Under the pieces are notes generated by a model. That model made no database searches. It had not been told where the DNA came from and saw nothing but the letters and a program-made list of their open reading frames with translations. Positions 52,309 through 62,134 of a DNA stretch of 64,000 bases are shown piece by piece. The stretch spans positions 1-64,000 of the forward strand of contig NZ_KB902278.1 of NCBI RefSeq assembly GCF_000379485.1. The letters are read 5' to 3'. This stretch comes from Wenxinia marina DSM 24838 (lineage in GTDB: Bacteria > Pseudomonadota > Alphaproteobacteria > Rhodobacterales > Rhodobacteraceae). How positions within the stretch are numbered: the stretch's first letter is position 1; every line of letters starts with the position of its first letter. Made by a program: the position numbers and the translations under genes.

Positions 52309-53223
52309 TCAACGGGCCGATCCGCGGTCGACGCGGTCGCCCCGTCCGCCGCCCCGGACGGTTCTCCACGCCAGCGCGAGGTCGAGCGACAGGGACCGCA
52401 TCGCCGCATAGGCCGCGTCGATGCGGGCGAGTCGCTCCGGGTCGCTCATGTCGATGCCGGCCACCTGGGCGAGACCGGTGATGCCGGGCCGGATGGACAG
52501 GACGCCCCGCTCCCGTCGCCTTGCGATCAGGTCCTTCTGCACGGGCAGGCATGGGCGCGGCCCGACCAGAGCGAGGTCGCCCATGAGCACGTTCCAGGCC
52601 TGCGGCAGCTCGTCCAGCTTCAGCCGGCGGAGGAGGCGGCCGGGGCGCGTCACCGCGTCGGCGGACACTTCATGGGTGCCGGCCTGCCGCGTGCCGGCGC
52701 GCATGGACCGGAACTTCAGGCAGGTGAAGGGGCGCCCGTGCCGGCCGACGCGGGTCTGGGCGAAGATCGCCGATCCGGGGCTGTCGAGGCGGATCCAGAG
52801 GGCGATCAGGGGGAAGGTCCAGCCGAGCAGCACGGCGACGGCGACGACGAAGCACAGGTCGAGCGCCCGGGCGCCGACCCGGTAGAGGCGGCTGCCGGAC
52901 GGGTCGTCGGCGAGGGCGCCCTCAGCGGAGCCGTCCAGCAGCCGGCTGGCGAGGCTGCCGGCGGAGAGGCGCGGGCGCCAGACGCCGGCGACGGGTGGAC
53001 CGGCGTGAAGCGGCGCCACCAGGATATGGCCTGCCTCGAGGTGCCGCACGATGTCACCGGGCGCGCGGGGCAGCGTAATCAGGGTGATCGCGGGGCGGTC
53101 GCCGCAGGCGACGCGGAGCGGCCCGTCCTCCGGCCGGCGATCGACCGTGGCGCCGCGGTCCCCCAGCGCCGATGCCAGCAAACCGGCCGTCTCGTCGTCG
53201 CCGCCCCTGATCGTGGTCCGCAT
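52309..53223 (-). CDS. Polyprenyl-phosphate sugar-1-phosphate transferase (bacterial sugar transferase)
   Basis: 304 aa. The C-terminal ~190 residues form the PglC/WcaJ catalytic core: a hydrophobic reentrant helix (LDLCFVVAVAVLLGWTFPLI, about 120-139), FTCLKFRSMR, RLKLDELPQAWNVLMGD and LVGPRP. It starts a lipid-linked glycan. The N-terminal ~115 residues are a soluble domain without recognised similarity, in place of the membrane domain of WcaJ-type enzymes. It probably acts with the CapD-like dehydratase next door. Confidence 0.9.
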   Translation of the reverse strand: MRTTIRGGDDETAGLLASALGDRGATVDRRPEDGPLRVACGDRPAITLITLPRAPGDIVRHLEAGHILVAPLHAGPPVAGVWRPRLSAGSLASRLLDGSAEGALADDPSGSRLYRVGARALDLCFVVAVAVLLGWTFPLIALWIRLDSPGSAIFAQTRVGRHGRPFTCLKFRSMRAGTRQAGTHEVSADAVTRPGRLLRRLKLDELPQAWNVLMGDLALVGPRPCLPVQKDLIARRRERGVLSIRPGITGLAQVAGIDMSDPERLARIDAAYAAMRSLSLDLALAWRTVRGGGRGDRVDRGSAR

Positions 53224-53269
53224 CTGTCCCTCACGCCCCGTGGCGCCTTATCCGGCCGGGCGCAGGCGG

Positions 53270-53884
53270 TCAAACCCGCTCGCGGAAGACCAGCCGGGCG
53301 CCCCACAGGCGCAGCGCACCGGACAGGAAGCACAGGGCGCCGAAGATCCAGGCGAGCGTGGGAAAGGTCGAGGGGAGAAGGCAGACGAGGACGAAGAGAA
53401 GGATCGTCTCGGTGCCCTCGAGCAGGCCGTTCGAGAAGTAGAGCGATTTCACCCCCTGCGCGTCCGTCTCCATCCGCCGCTTCTCGGCCAGGATGGCGTA
53501 GCCGAGGAACGTCGCCCCGTTGAAGTAGAAGGAGGCGAGGAGGAACGCTCCCGACGCGCCGTTGCCGGCGGGGTCGTTCAGGACGAACGCGAGCGGGACG
53601 ACGCCGTAGAACAGGAAGTCGGTCGCGATGTCGAGGTAACCCCCGTAGTCGGTCCTGCGGCTCGCGCGGGCGACGGCGCCGTCGAGCCCGTCGCACAGGC
53701 GAGAGCCGGCGATGGGGATCAGGGCGGCCAGCGTCCAGCCGACCGCGATCAGGACGGCGGCCAGCAGGCCGAAGGCGAGGCCGACGAGCGTGACGTGGTC
53801 CGGTGCGATGCCCCGCGCGGCGAGACGTGCGCCGAGGCGGTTCAGCGGCGGGTCGATCAGGCGGCGGGCGTAGGCGTCGAGCAT
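53270..53884 (-). CDS. CDP-alcohol phosphatidyltransferase family protein
   Basis: 204 aa with about five membrane helices. The family motif D-x2-DG-x2-AR-x8-G-x3-D-x3-D is complete in CDGLDGAVARASRRTDYGG, YLDIATD. It joins a CDP-alcohol to a second alcohol, as in phospholipid synthesis. A tail of EKRRMETDAQGVKSLYFSNG differs from PgsA and PssA, so the product is uncertain; a special phospholipid or glycan modification is possible. Confidence 0.9.
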   Translation of the reverse strand: MLDAYARRLIDPPLNRLGARLAARGIAPDHVTLVGLAFGLLAAVLIAVGWTLAALIPIAGSRLCDGLDGAVARASRRTDYGGYLDIATDFLFYGVVPLAFVLNDPAGNGASGAFLLASFYFNGATFLGYAILAEKRRMETDAQGVKSLYFSNGLLEGTETILLFVLVCLLPSTFPTLAWIFGALCFLSGALRLWGARLVFRERV

Positions 53885-54302
53885 CGGCCCTTCATGCCGG
53901 GCTGCCGGGCGTGCGGCAATGGCCGGCGGGGCGCGGTGCCGGGGGTTTGAGCGGAGGGCGGCTGCAAGAGTCTCCTAACCGCGACTTGGCCGCGAGACCT
54001 GACCCGACTTCGGAAACAGGGATGGCGTGGAGCCTGGCGCCCGCCCGGACTCAGCCGCGCCAGCGGCCCGGGCAGCGTCTGGCCGCCCCCCGGCCAGACG
54101 CTTCCTCACCACCTGCGAGATGGTCGAGGTCGTCCGGGGGAGGCCAGATAAAGCGCTTCTACCGCCCCGTCGGAGCGTCTGAGCGCGGCCAGACGCCGCC
54201 CTCCGGATGTTCCAGGATCGATCTCGCCAATCAAATCGAGCTCGCGCCCTCTCAGCACGAAGCTCCGGCCTTCAACTGGTGCGCCCGGACCGCCTTCCGC
54301 TC
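53885..54302. other. 418-nt gap with twin GCGTCTGG palindromes
   Basis: No convincing gene. A perfect 10-bp hairpin (GCGTCTGGCC at 54075-54084, GGCCAGACGC at 54092-54101) and a shorter copy (GCGTCTG at 54175-54181, CAGACGC at 54190-54196) lie downstream of the TerB-like gene on its strand. An open minus-strand frame of about 41 codons ends at 54106, right at the first hairpin; it starts with GTG and has only a weak ribosome binding site. Confidence 0.5.
54075..54101 (-). terminator. Strong hairpin downstream of the TerB-like gene
   Basis: Perfect 10-bp stem GCGTCTGGCC/GGCCAGACGC with a 7-nt C-rich loop. It probably marks the end of the transcript from the TerB-like gene. Confidence 0.55.
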
Positions 54303-54722
54303 CTACAGCCTCTGATACCGCGCCCGCGCGCCGCGCTCGATGGCCGCGGCGTGGAGGCGGTCGATCTCCAGCTCGTGGCGGATCTCCTCCAGCATCCGCG
54401 CCTCGGCGCCCTCGATCCGGCCGTCCGCGGCGGCGACGTCGCAGGCCATGGCGTAGGCGGTCTCCCACAGGCGGCGGGGCAGGGCGGTGCGGATCAGGTC
54501 GAACAGCGCGTCGAGGCCGTCCTCCTGCGCGTACAGGTCGAACACCAGCCGGCTCATCGTCGGGATGTGCGCGGTGTCGTAGTCGGCGAAGACCGGCAGG
54601 TTGTTCACGATGTTGGTGATCGTCACCAGTTCGGCGGTGCGGATGTCCTCGTCCGAGGCCGACACGGCGATCATCAGCGCGATCAGCGCGTCGGTCGGTT
54701 CGAGAGAGGGGGTGTCGGACAT
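54303..54722 (-). CDS. TerB-like (tellurite resistance/co-chaperone DjlA-type) domain protein
   Basis: 139 aa, all-helical. The pattern ALIALMIAVSASDEDIRTAELVTI (about 12-35) and ACDVAAADGRIEGAEARMLEEI (about 94-115) shows the duplicated acidic helix-loop segments of the TerB fold, with Asp/Glu placed for metal binding. Role unknown. The ATG at 54722 starts the conserved part. It is divergent from lysK with about 145 nt between. Confidence 0.8.
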   Translation of the reverse strand: MSDTPSLEPTDALIALMIAVSASDEDIRTAELVTITNIVNNLPVFADYDTAHIPTMSRLVFDLYAQEDGLDALFDLIRTALPRRLWETAYAMACDVAAADGRIEGAEARMLEEIRHELEIDRLHAAAIERGARARYQRL

Positions 54723-54866
54723 TGCCCTGGCCTTCGCTTCTTCGTTGCGACACTGGAATAAGCACGCCGCGGCGACCGGGCAAGGCACGGCCCCTCCGAT
54801 TGACGGGCCACGCCGCCGGGACTAGGGACGACGCCGCACTTCCTGCCGACATGAAGGGGCGAGGGC

Positions 54867-56444
54867 ATGTCCGACCTGCGCGACGTGGCGATGACCAGCA
54901 AGGCCTGGCCGTTCGAGGAGGCGCGGGCCCTGCTCAAGCGGTTCGACAAGGCCCCGCCGGCCAGCGGGCACGTCCTGTTCGAGACCGGCTACGGCCCGTC
55001 CGGCCTGCCCCACATGGGCACCTTCGGCGAGGTGCTGCGCACCACGATGATCCGCCGCGCCTTCGAGGCGATCAGCGACCTGCCCACCCGGCTGATCTGC
55101 TTTTCCGACGACCTCGACGGGATGCGCAAGGTGCCGGATAACGTGCCGCAGACCGACATGCTGCGCGAGCATCTGCAGGAACCGCTGACGACGGTGCCCG
55201 ACCCGTTCGGCACGCACGCCAGCTTCGGCGACCACAACAACGCGATGCTGCGGCGTTTCCTCGACAGCTTCGGGTTCGAGTACGAATTCATCAGCGCGAC
55301 CGAGTTCTACCGCTCGGGCCGGTTCGACGACACGCTCCGTCTCGCGGCCGAGCGCTACGACGCGATCATGAAGATCATGCTCGCCTCGCTGCGCGAGGAG
55401 CGGCAGCAGACCTATTCCTGCTTCCTGCCGATCCACCCCGAGACTGGTCGCGTCCTCTACGTGCCGATGAAGCACGTGGATGGCGCGAAGGGCGAGATCA
55501 CGTTCGACGACGAGAGCGGGCGGGAATGGACGCTGCCGGTCACGGGCGGCAACGTGAAGCTGCAGTGGAAGCCGGATTTCGGCGCCCGCTGGGCCGCGCT
55601 CGGCGTCGATTTCGAGATGTACGGCAAGGACCACTCCACCAACACGCCGATCTACGACGGCATCTGCGAGGTGCTGGGCGGCCGGGCGCCGAACCATTTC
55701 ACCTACGAGCTGTTCCTCGACGAGTTCGGGCAGAAGATCTCCAAGTCCAAGGGCAACGGCCTGACGATGGACGAGTGGCTGGCCTATGCCGGGACCGACT
55801 CGCTGTCCTACTTCATGTTCCAGAAGCCGAAGACCGCGAAGCGGCTGCATTTCGACGTCATCCCCAAGGCGGTGGACGAGTATCACCAGCAGCTGCGGGC
55901 GTTCGACGGGCAGGACGAGAAGGCGCGGCTCGCCAACCCGGTCTGGCACATCCACCGCGGCCAGCCGCCGGCGTCGGACATGGTGGTGCCGTTCCAGATG
56001 CTGCTGAACCTCGCCGCCGTGTCGGGGGCCGAGGACAAGGACACGCTCTGGGGCTTCATCCGCCGCTACGCGCCGGACGCCTCGCCGCAGACGCATCCGG
56101 GCCTCGACGGCGCGGCCGCGGGGGCGGTGCGCTACTACAACGATCGGGTGAAGCCGACCAAGACCTACCGCGCCCCCACCGACACCGAGCGGGCGGCGAT
56201 GGAGGACCTGAAGGCGCGGCTGCAGGCGTGGGACGGCGAGGCCGATCCCGAGGCGCTGCAGTCGATGGTCTTCGCCGTCGGCAAGGAGCACGGGTTCGAG
56301 CCGCTGCGCGACTGGTTCAAGGCGCTTTACGAGGTGCTGCTCGGCGCGTCCGAGGGGCCGCGCTTCGGCGGATTCATCGCGCTGTACGGCGTCGAGAACA
56401 GCGTGCGGCTGATCGAGGACGGGCTGGCCGGCAGGCTGGGCTAG
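54867..56444 (+). CDS. lysK: Lysyl-tRNA synthetase, class I
   Basis: 525 aa. This is the archaeal-type class I enzyme found in alphaproteobacteria instead of class II LysS. The HIGH-like GPSGLPHMG (43-51) and KMSKS-like KISKS (290-294) signatures are present. The helical C-terminal anticodon-binding part includes [14 protein letters not shown]. It charges tRNA-Lys. GAAGGGGCGAGGGC precedes the ATG. Its stop codon overlaps that of the convergent CHAD gene. Confidence 0.96.
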   Translation: MSDLRDVAMTSKAWPFEEARALLKRFDKAPPASGHVLFETGYGPSGLPHMGTFGEVLRTTMIRRAFEAISDLPTRLICFSDDLDGMRKVPDNVPQTDMLREHLQEPLTTVPDPFGTHASFGDHNNAMLRRFLDSFGFEYEFISATEFYRSGRFDDTLRLAAERYDAIMKIMLASLREERQQTYSCFLPIHPETGRVLYVPMKHVDGAKGEITFDDESGREWTLPVTGGNVKLQWKPDFGARWAALGVDFEMYGKDHSTNTPIYDGICEVLGGRAPNHFTYELFLDEFGQKISKSKGNGLTMDEWLAYAGTDSLSYFMFQKPKTAKRLHFDVIPKAVDEYHQQLRAFDGQDEKARLANPVWHIHRGQPPASDMVVPFQMLLNLAAVSGAEDKDTLWGFIRRYAPDASPQTHPGLDGAAAGAVRYYNDRVKPTKTYRAPTDTERAAMEDLKARLQAWDGEADPEALQSMVFAVGKEHGFEPLRDWFKALYEVLLGASEGPRFGGFIALYGVENSVRLIEDGLAGRLG

Positions 56445-57334
56445 CGGAAGCGGACCCGCCAGCAGGCGCGCCACTCCCGCGCCAGCGCCTTCGGCTTCGC
56501 GGCGAAGAGGCGCCGGCCGAGGGCAAACGCCTCCGCCTCCTGCGCCTCGATGCGGGCCGCCATCGCCTGCTCCAGCTGCGCGACGAGGTCCGCGTCCAGC
56601 GGCGCGTCGGCCAGGTGCGGACGGAAGACGTCGAAATCGTGCCGGTCGCCGAGGAGGTCGGACAGGCGGCTCAGCTCCTCCGCCCGCGGGGTCAGCACCT
56701 CCGGCCACAGCCGGCGCAGCAGGCGCGTGTGGTACCAGTTGTACTTCACCCGCTTGCGCCACTCGTGGATCGCGGCTCCGTCGCGGCTCTTCTTCGCGGG
56801 CGCCAGGTCGTCGCGGGCGCGGCCGTAGGTGCGAAGGAGACCCAGTTCGAGAGCGTCCCATCCGTTCTCGGTCAGTCGCCACCCGTCAACGTCCTTCCGG
56901 ATCGCCGCCAGCGCGTCCCGGAAGGCGGCGACTCTGTCGTCCAGATCAGGCGCCGCCATCGCCTCGTCCCGCGCCGCCTCGAAGGCGAGGCGCAGGGGGC
57001 GGGTCCGCCGACCGTCGATCCCGGCCGCGCTGTCGCCCGCCATCAGGCGGTCGTAGGTCTCGATCACCGCGGTCCGGTCGCGCAGGTCGGAGAGCAGGCG
57101 GGCAGCGTTCCGCATGGACCTGTTCGCGGCGGAGTAGTCCGGAAAGCCGCCCCGCATGAGACGGACGAGGCCGCGCAGCTTCTTCAGCCGCTTGCGGGCG
57201 TCATGGATCGCGGCGGCGCGGTCCATGCCGGTCTCGCCGGCCATCGCCGCCTCCGCCGCGTCCATCTGCTCCGACGCGACGCGGCGCAGGAAGGCCTGCA
57301 CCGACCCGTCGGAGGATTGCAGCGAGTAGGACAT
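56441..57334 (-). CDS. CHAD domain-containing protein
   Basis: 297 aa. Two four-helix CHAD halves are visible, each with the basic His-containing motif: [14 protein letters not shown] (about 43-56) and [14 protein letters not shown] (about 185-198). CHAD domains bind inorganic polyphosphate through these Lys/Arg/His residues. No CYTH (triphosphatase) domain is attached. ATG 57334 is chosen as the longer frame upstream is Arg-rich and unlike the family. Confidence 0.9.
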   Translation of the reverse strand: MSYSLQSSDGSVQAFLRRVASEQMDAAEAAMAGETGMDRAAAIHDARKRLKKLRGLVRLMRGGFPDYSAANRSMRNAARLLSDLRDRTAVIETYDRLMAGDSAAGIDGRRTRPLRLAFEAARDEAMAAPDLDDRVAAFRDALAAIRKDVDGWRLTENGWDALELGLLRTYGRARDDLAPAKKSRDGAAIHEWRKRVKYNWYHTRLLRRLWPEVLTPRAEELSRLSDLLGDRHDFDVFRPHLADAPLDADLVAQLEQAMAARIEAQEAEAFALGRRLFAAKPKALAREWRACWRVRFR

Positions 57335-57456
57335 GGGGCGCCGAACTCCTCCTGCCGCGGGGCCGTTCCTCAGGGATGTGACGCGGCCACGCGAAAATGC
57401 AACCGGACGGCCGTGGCGCCCGTATCTCCTCGCACGATACCGGACTGGAGAGCCCC

Positions 57457-57864
57457 ATGCGCACCGCTCTGACCCTCGCCCTCTGCCTCGCCGCCGCCCC
57501 ACTCGTCGCCCAGGAGACCTCGGAACGGGCGGGGATCGAGGACGTGATCTCGCGACAGCTGCAGGCCTTCAACGACCGCGACGTCTCCGAGGCGTGGCGC
57601 CATGCCAGCCCGATGATCCAGCGCCTGTTCGGCACGGCCGAGAACTTCGGCACGATGGTCGAGACCGGATACCCGATGGTCTGGTCGAACTCCGACGCGC
57701 GGTTCCTGGAGCTGGACGAACGCGGCGCGGCGTGGCTGCAGCGGGTTCTGGTCAAGGGCCCGGAGGGCGCGATGCACGTCGTCGAGTACGAGATGATCCG
57801 CACCGAGGACGGCTGGAAGATCAACGGCGCCCGCATCCTGCCCGCGCCCGACGTCGGCGTCTGA
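57457..57864 (+). CDS. Secreted DUF4864 family protein
   Basis: 135 aa with a signal peptide (MRTALTLALCLAAAPLVAQ). The mature part has the DUF4864 pattern: IEDVISRQLQAFNDRDVSEAW, ASPMIQRLFGTAENFGTMV and a late YEMIRTEDGWKINGARIL, related to NTF2-like folds. Function unknown. GGAGAG precedes the ATG. It is divergent from the CHAD gene. Confidence 0.85.
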   Translation: MRTALTLALCLAAAPLVAQETSERAGIEDVISRQLQAFNDRDVSEAWRHASPMIQRLFGTAENFGTMVETGYPMVWSNSDARFLELDERGAAWLQRVLVKGPEGAMHVVEYEMIRTEDGWKINGARILPAPDVGV

Positions 57865-58006
57865 TCCGGCCCGCGGGGCGTTGCGTCCCGCCCCCGCCGG
57901 CCGCGCGGCGCGGCCAGCCCCCCTTCACCCCTGCCTGATAGCGATCGCGAACCGCCCGGGTGCAATCCCGACGCGGCCAAGGTCATCGGGCGAGGGGACA
58001 CGACAC

Positions 58007-60295
58007 ATGAACAAGGCGATCACCGACGGTCTGGTCCTGATGCCGCCGCCGTTCGCGGCCGGGCTGGGCGTCTGGTCGAGCGGCGACGGCACGCCGGGGT
58101 CCGACACCTACGCCGGCGCAGGGGGCGGGGTCTACGTGCCAGCGGACCAGGATTTCGGCGGCTGCATGGAGCTGGTGAAGACGGCCTCGGTCCAGAAGAT
58201 CCGCTTCATGGGCGACACGCCGATCCTGCCGGGCTGCTACCTGCGCATCACCGCGCGGGTGAAGGCCGTCGCCGGCGCGCTGCCCCAGGTCCGCATCGCC
58301 GGCTGGGCCGGCACCTCGGCCTCGGCGCCGCTGGGCGGCGTGGGGACGGCCGGCCCGGCGACGCAGCTGACCGCCTACGGCGAGGTGGTGGAGGTGTCGG
58401 CCATCGTCGGCACCGGCACCCGCGGCGGCGTCGGCATGGTGTGGACCGGCGCGGTCCTCGGGCACCTGGGGCTCGACTTCACCGGACCCAACGGCGGCGT
58501 CCTGCGGGTGGACGACATCGTCATCGAGGACATCACGTCCGTCTTCCTGCGGGACATGCTGTCCCAGGTGGACGTGCGCGACTACGGCGCACGGGGCGAC
58601 GGCACGACGAACGACGCGGCGGCCTTCAACGCCGCGGACGCCGCGGCGGACGGGCGCGAGGTGCTGGTGCCGGCGGGCACCTACTACCTGAACGCCGACG
58701 TGACAATGCAGAACCGCGTCCGGTTCGAGGGCAAGGTCGTCGTCCCCGACGACCGCCGCTTCATCTTGCAGAAGGACTTCCACTTCGAAAGCTACCTCGA
58801 CGCCTTCGGAAACGAGGAGCAGGCGTTCCGCAAGGCCTTCCAGGCGCTGCTGAACTTCTCGGACCACGAGAGCCTCGACCTGTGCGGCCGGCGGATCGGC
58901 CTGTCGAAGCCCCTCGACATGCAGGCCTGCGATCCGTCGCGCACGACCTACTTCACCCGGCGCGTCATCCGGAACGGACAGTTCCAGCCGATCGACGGAC
59001 CCGACTGGACAGCGACCAGCGTGCAGAGCCAGGCGACCTACGCCGCCTCCAGCCCGCTGACCCTGACCAACGTCGCCAACATCGCCAACATCGAGCGCGG
59101 CTCCCGCGTCCACGGCAACGGCGTGGGGCGCGAGGTCTACGTGCGCGAGGTGAACGTGGGGCAGCAGCGGATCACCCTGTCGGCGCCGCTCTACGATGCC
59201 GAGGGCTCGCAGCACTTCACCTTCGTGCGCTACCGCTATCTCCTCGACTTCTCGGGCTACGACGATCTCGGCCAGTTCGTGATCGACAGCGTGGACTTCC
59301 AGTGCAACGGCAAGGCGTCGGCACTGCTGCTGCCGCGGCAGGGGCTGATCTTCCACCTCAAGGACTGCGCCATCAACAAGCCCGAGCACCGGGGCATCAC
59401 CTCGATCGGGGCGGGCTGCCAGGGGATGCTGATCGACCGCTGCAACTTCCAGTCGAACGAGCAGTCGCTGGCGGTGGCGGACCGCCAGACCATCGCGCTC
59501 AACACCAACGCCAACGATCTGAAGATCCGGGACTGCCGGGTCATGATGTTCGCGCATTTCGCGGTCATCGGCGGGTCCGGCTCGGTCATCACCGGCAATC
59601 ACTGGTTCCACGGGGACGAGACGCCCAACGGCGTGCGCAAGGGCGGCATCATCTTCACCTCGTCCAACATCAAGACGCTGGTGAACGGCAACTACATCGA
59701 CAACAACTTCATCGAGTGGACGAACGAGCACGACGCGACTCCGGCCCTCGGCACGCAGTTCAGCTTCGGGGGGCTGACGGTCACCGGCAACATCTTCACG
59801 GCGAACGACGTGGCGGACTGGTTCCGGTTCTTCGTCATCAAGCCGTACGGGCCGAACCACTACATCCACGGGCTGACCGTCACCTCGAACGTCTTCCGCT
59901 CGATCAACGGCTACATCGACCGGGTGGAGGGCGTGGACACGACGTTCGCCTCGCTCGACAACAACCGGATGCGGAACGTGACCGTCGCGGCCAACGTCTT
60001 TCACGGCGTCAGCCAGGAGATGCGCAATCCCGTCCTCGTCGAGCACGACCAGCCGACGGCGGACCGGATCTGGGTGGTCGATACCGGGACCGCGCTGCCG
60101 TTCGGCGGCTGGGCGCGGACGGTGGAGTCGGTGGTGCCGGCCGGCCGGATCGCGAATGCGTCGGGGACGTCGGTCTACGAGCAGCCGTGGACCGATGCGC
60201 CGTACGGCTCTGCCAAGCGGCAGGTGCGCGTGATCTTCGACACGGACGTGACGGGCTCGGTGCGGACGTCGATCCGGATGGACAACCCGAACTGA
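58007..60295 (+). CDS. GH28-related/pectate lyase superfamily beta-helix protein
   Basis: 762 aa. An N-terminal domain of about 195 residues (carbohydrate-binding-like beta sandwich) precedes VDVRDYGARGDGTTNDAAAF, the hallmark start of pectate-lyase-3 and tailspike beta-helices. Asn-rich rungs follow (GNYIDNNFIEW, GNIFTANDVADW, SNVFRSINGYI). No signal peptide is visible. It may be an exported depolymerase or adhesin using another route, or a phage-tail-spike-derived protein. GAGGGGACA precedes the ATG. It is a single gene with normal composition. Confidence 0.8.
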   Translation: MNKAITDGLVLMPPPFAAGLGVWSSGDGTPGSDTYAGAGGGVYVPADQDFGGCMELVKTASVQKIRFMGDTPILPGCYLRITARVKAVAGALPQVRIAGWAGTSASAPLGGVGTAGPATQLTAYGEVVEVSAIVGTGTRGGVGMVWTGAVLGHLGLDFTGPNGGVLRVDDIVIEDITSVFLRDMLSQVDVRDYGARGDGTTNDAAAFNAADAAADGREVLVPAGTYYLNADVTMQNRVRFEGKVVVPDDRRFILQKDFHFESYLDAFGNEEQAFRKAFQALLNFSDHESLDLCGRRIGLSKPLDMQACDPSRTTYFTRRVIRNGQFQPIDGPDWTATSVQSQATYAASSPLTLTNVANIANIERGSRVHGNGVGREVYVREVNVGQQRITLSAPLYDAEGSQHFTFVRYRYLLDFSGYDDLGQFVIDSVDFQCNGKASALLLPRQGLIFHLKDCAINKPEHRGITSIGAGCQGMLIDRCNFQSNEQSLAVADRQTIALNTNANDLKIRDCRVMMFAHFAVIGGSGSVITGNHWFHGDETPNGVRKGGIIFTSSNIKTLVNGNYIDNNFIEWTNEHDATPALGTQFSFGGLTVTGNIFTANDVADWFRFFVIKPYGPNHYIHGLTVTSNVFRSINGYIDRVEGVDTTFASLDNNRMRNVTVAANVFHGVSQEMRNPVLVEHDQPTADRIWVVDTGTALPFGGWARTVESVVPAGRIANASGTSVYEQPWTDAPYGSAKRQVRVIFDTDVTGSVRTSIRMDNPN

Positions 60296-60443
60296 GGCGG
60301 ACGGCGGGGCGCCCGCGCCCTGCCCATTCTCGCGGCACCTGGCCCGGTCCCGCCCGCGGCCGGTGTGCCGCGGGTCGCTCGCCTCTGGTCTTGCGCCGCC
60401 GCGTCGGTCAGTCTGCCCCGGAATTGCCAGGACCGGGGTCCCG

Positions 60444-61280
60444 TTGCTCGACCGCGCCACCCTTGCCGAGACCGACAGAGCGCCCGCCCCGCCGCGGGCG
60501 CGCGGCGCCGTGCGACTGTCCGCGGTCCCCGGCCCGCGGGCGGCGTCGGTCATCGGCGCGCTGCGGCAGGAAGGCTCGCTGAAGCTGCTGTTCCCGCGCG
60601 GTGCCGGACCGTCTCTCGAGGCGGTGCTGCTGAACACCGCCGGCGGGCTGACCGCCGGCGACCGGATGGACGTCGCGGCCGAGGCGATGCCGGGCGCCGC
60701 GCTGACCCTGTCCACCCAGGCCGCCGAGCGGGCCTATCGCGCGAACGGGCCCAAACCGGCGTGCAGCCTCGTCCGGCTCTCGGCCGGGGAGGGCGCGGCG
60801 CTTCGCTGGCTGCCGCAGGAGACGATCCTCTTCGACGGCTGCGCCCTCGACCGGACGCTCGACCTCGACCTCGCCCCCGGCGCCCGCGCCCTGGTGGCCG
60901 AGGCGGTGATCCTCGGCCGCGCGGCGATGGGCGAGACGGTTCGACGGGGCCGCTTCCGCGAGAGCTGGACGGTCCGCACCGATGGCCGCCTCGCCTTCGC
61001 CGACCGCCTGCGGCTGGAGGGCGATCCGGCCGCCCTCCTCGCCCGCAGCGCGCCCGGCCACGCCGCCTTCGCCTCGATCCTGCTCGCCGCGCCGGACGCC
61101 GCCGCCCGCCTCGACGCCACGCGCGCCGCGCTCGGCCGCCACGGCGGGGCGAGCCTCATCGCCGAGGGCCTGATGTTCGCCCGCCTGACCGCGCCGGACG
61201 GGCTGGCGCTGCGCCGTATCCTCGTTCCGCTGCTCGAAACGCTCGGGCAGGCCGATCTTCCAAAAGTCTGGAGGCTGTGA
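60444..61280 (+). CDS. ureD: Urease accessory protein UreD
   Basis: 278 aa from a TTG at 60444; the start is uncertain. The UreD core is clear: [55 protein letters not shown] and [10 protein letters not shown]. With UreF and UreG it helps load nickel into urease. An open frame runs up to a GTG at 60363, but the extra residues are Cys/Arg/Ser-rich and unlike the family. It is followed 4 nt later by ureA. Confidence 0.92.
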   Translation: MLDRATLAETDRAPAPPRARGAVRLSAVPGPRAASVIGALRQEGSLKLLFPRGAGPSLEAVLLNTAGGLTAGDRMDVAAEAMPGAALTLSTQAAERAYRANGPKPACSLVRLSAGEGAALRWLPQETILFDGCALDRTLDLDLAPGARALVAEAVILGRAAMGETVRRGRFRESWTVRTDGRLAFADRLRLEGDPAALLARSAPGHAAFASILLAAPDAAARLDATRAALGRHGGASLIAEGLMFARLTAPDGLALRRILVPLLETLGQADLPKVWRL

Positions 61281-61284
61281 CGCC

Positions 61285-61587
61285 ATGCAACTGACCCCCC
61301 GGGAAAAGGACAAGCTGCTCATCGCGATGGCGGCCGAGGTCGCCCGCAAGCGCCTCGCCCGCGGGGTGAAGCTGAACTACCCCGAGGCGATCGCGCTCAT
61401 CACCGACGCCGTGGTCGAGGGCGCCCGCGACGGCCGCTCGGTCGCCGACATGATGGAGGCGGGGGCGCAGGTGATCCGCCGCGACCAATGCATGGAGGGC
61501 ATCCCCGAGATGATCCACGAGGTGCAGGTCGAGGCCACGTTCCCCGACGGCACCAAGCTCGTCACCGTGCATGACCCCATCCGCTGA
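61285..61587 (+). CDS. ureA: Urease subunit gamma
   Basis: 100 aa, exactly the usual size. It begins [20 protein letters not shown] and contains [22 protein letters not shown] and the C-terminal [13 protein letters not shown]. It is the small structural subunit of urease, which splits urea into ammonia and CO2. Confidence 0.97.
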   Translation: MQLTPREKDKLLIAMAAEVARKRLARGVKLNYPEAIALITDAVVEGARDGRSVADMMEAGAQVIRRDQCMEGIPEMIHEVQVEATFPDGTKLVTVHDPIR

Positions 61588-61591
61588 ACCG

Positions 61592-62134
61592 ATGCTGCGC
61601 CGGATCACCGCCGCCGCCCACTTCGCCGCCCGCATCCATGCGGACCAGCGGCGGCGCGGCGCCAGCGACGTGCCGTACGTGAACCACGTGATCGAGGTGG
61701 CGGCGCTGGTGGCCGAGGCGGGCGGCGAGGCGTGCGAGGTGATCGCGGCGCTGCTGCACGACGTGGTCGAGGACAGCGACACGACGCTCGACGAGATCGA
61801 GGAGAGCTTCGGCTCGGACGTGGCGCGGCTGGTGGACGGCATGACGGACTCGCCGGAGTGGGAGGGGTTGCCCCGGCCGGAGCGCAAGCGGCGGCAGGCC
61901 GAGCACATGAAGACCGCGCCCGATGGCGTGCGGCGGATCAAGATCGCTGACCAGACGTCGAACGTGCGCGACATCGTGCGCCTGCCCGAGGCGTGGACGG
62001 ACGACGATCCCGCGCAGTACCTCGAAGGCGCCGAGCGGGTGGTCGACGCCTGCCGCGGCGCCGCCCCGTGGCTGGAGGCGGCCTTCGACGCCGCCGCGGC
62101 CGAAGCGATGCAGAAGATCGGAGGCAAGGTATGA
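61592..62134 (+). CDS. HD-domain hydrolase, SpoT/MESH1-like, between ureA and ureB
   Basis: 180 aa (187 if the ATG at 61571 inside ureA is used). It has the small alarmone hydrolase pattern: a helical H-x-x-x-V start ([16 protein letters not shown]), HD-ED motif [12 protein letters not shown] and [12 protein letters not shown] near residue 125. These are the metal and substrate residues of ppGpp hydrolases of the RelA/SpoT HD and MESH1 type; no synthetase domain is present. It overlaps ureB by ATGA, so it is translated with urease. The activity is inferred; another nucleotide pyrophosphohydrolase is possible. Confidence 0.8.
   Translation: MLRRITAAAHFAARIHADQRRRGASDVPYVNHVIEVAALVAEAGGEACEVIAALLHDVVEDSDTTLDEIEESFGSDVARLVDGMTDSPEWEGLPRPERKRRQAEHMKTAPDGVRRIKIADQTSNVRDIVRLPEAWTDDDPAQYLEGAERVVDACRGAAPWLEAAFDAAAAEAMQKIGGKV

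Noticed and set aside
54106-54300. Minus-strand frame as a C-terminal part of the TerB-like gene
   Set aside because: It is in a different phase from the TerB-like frame, which ends in a normal TAG; a frameshift would have to be assumed.
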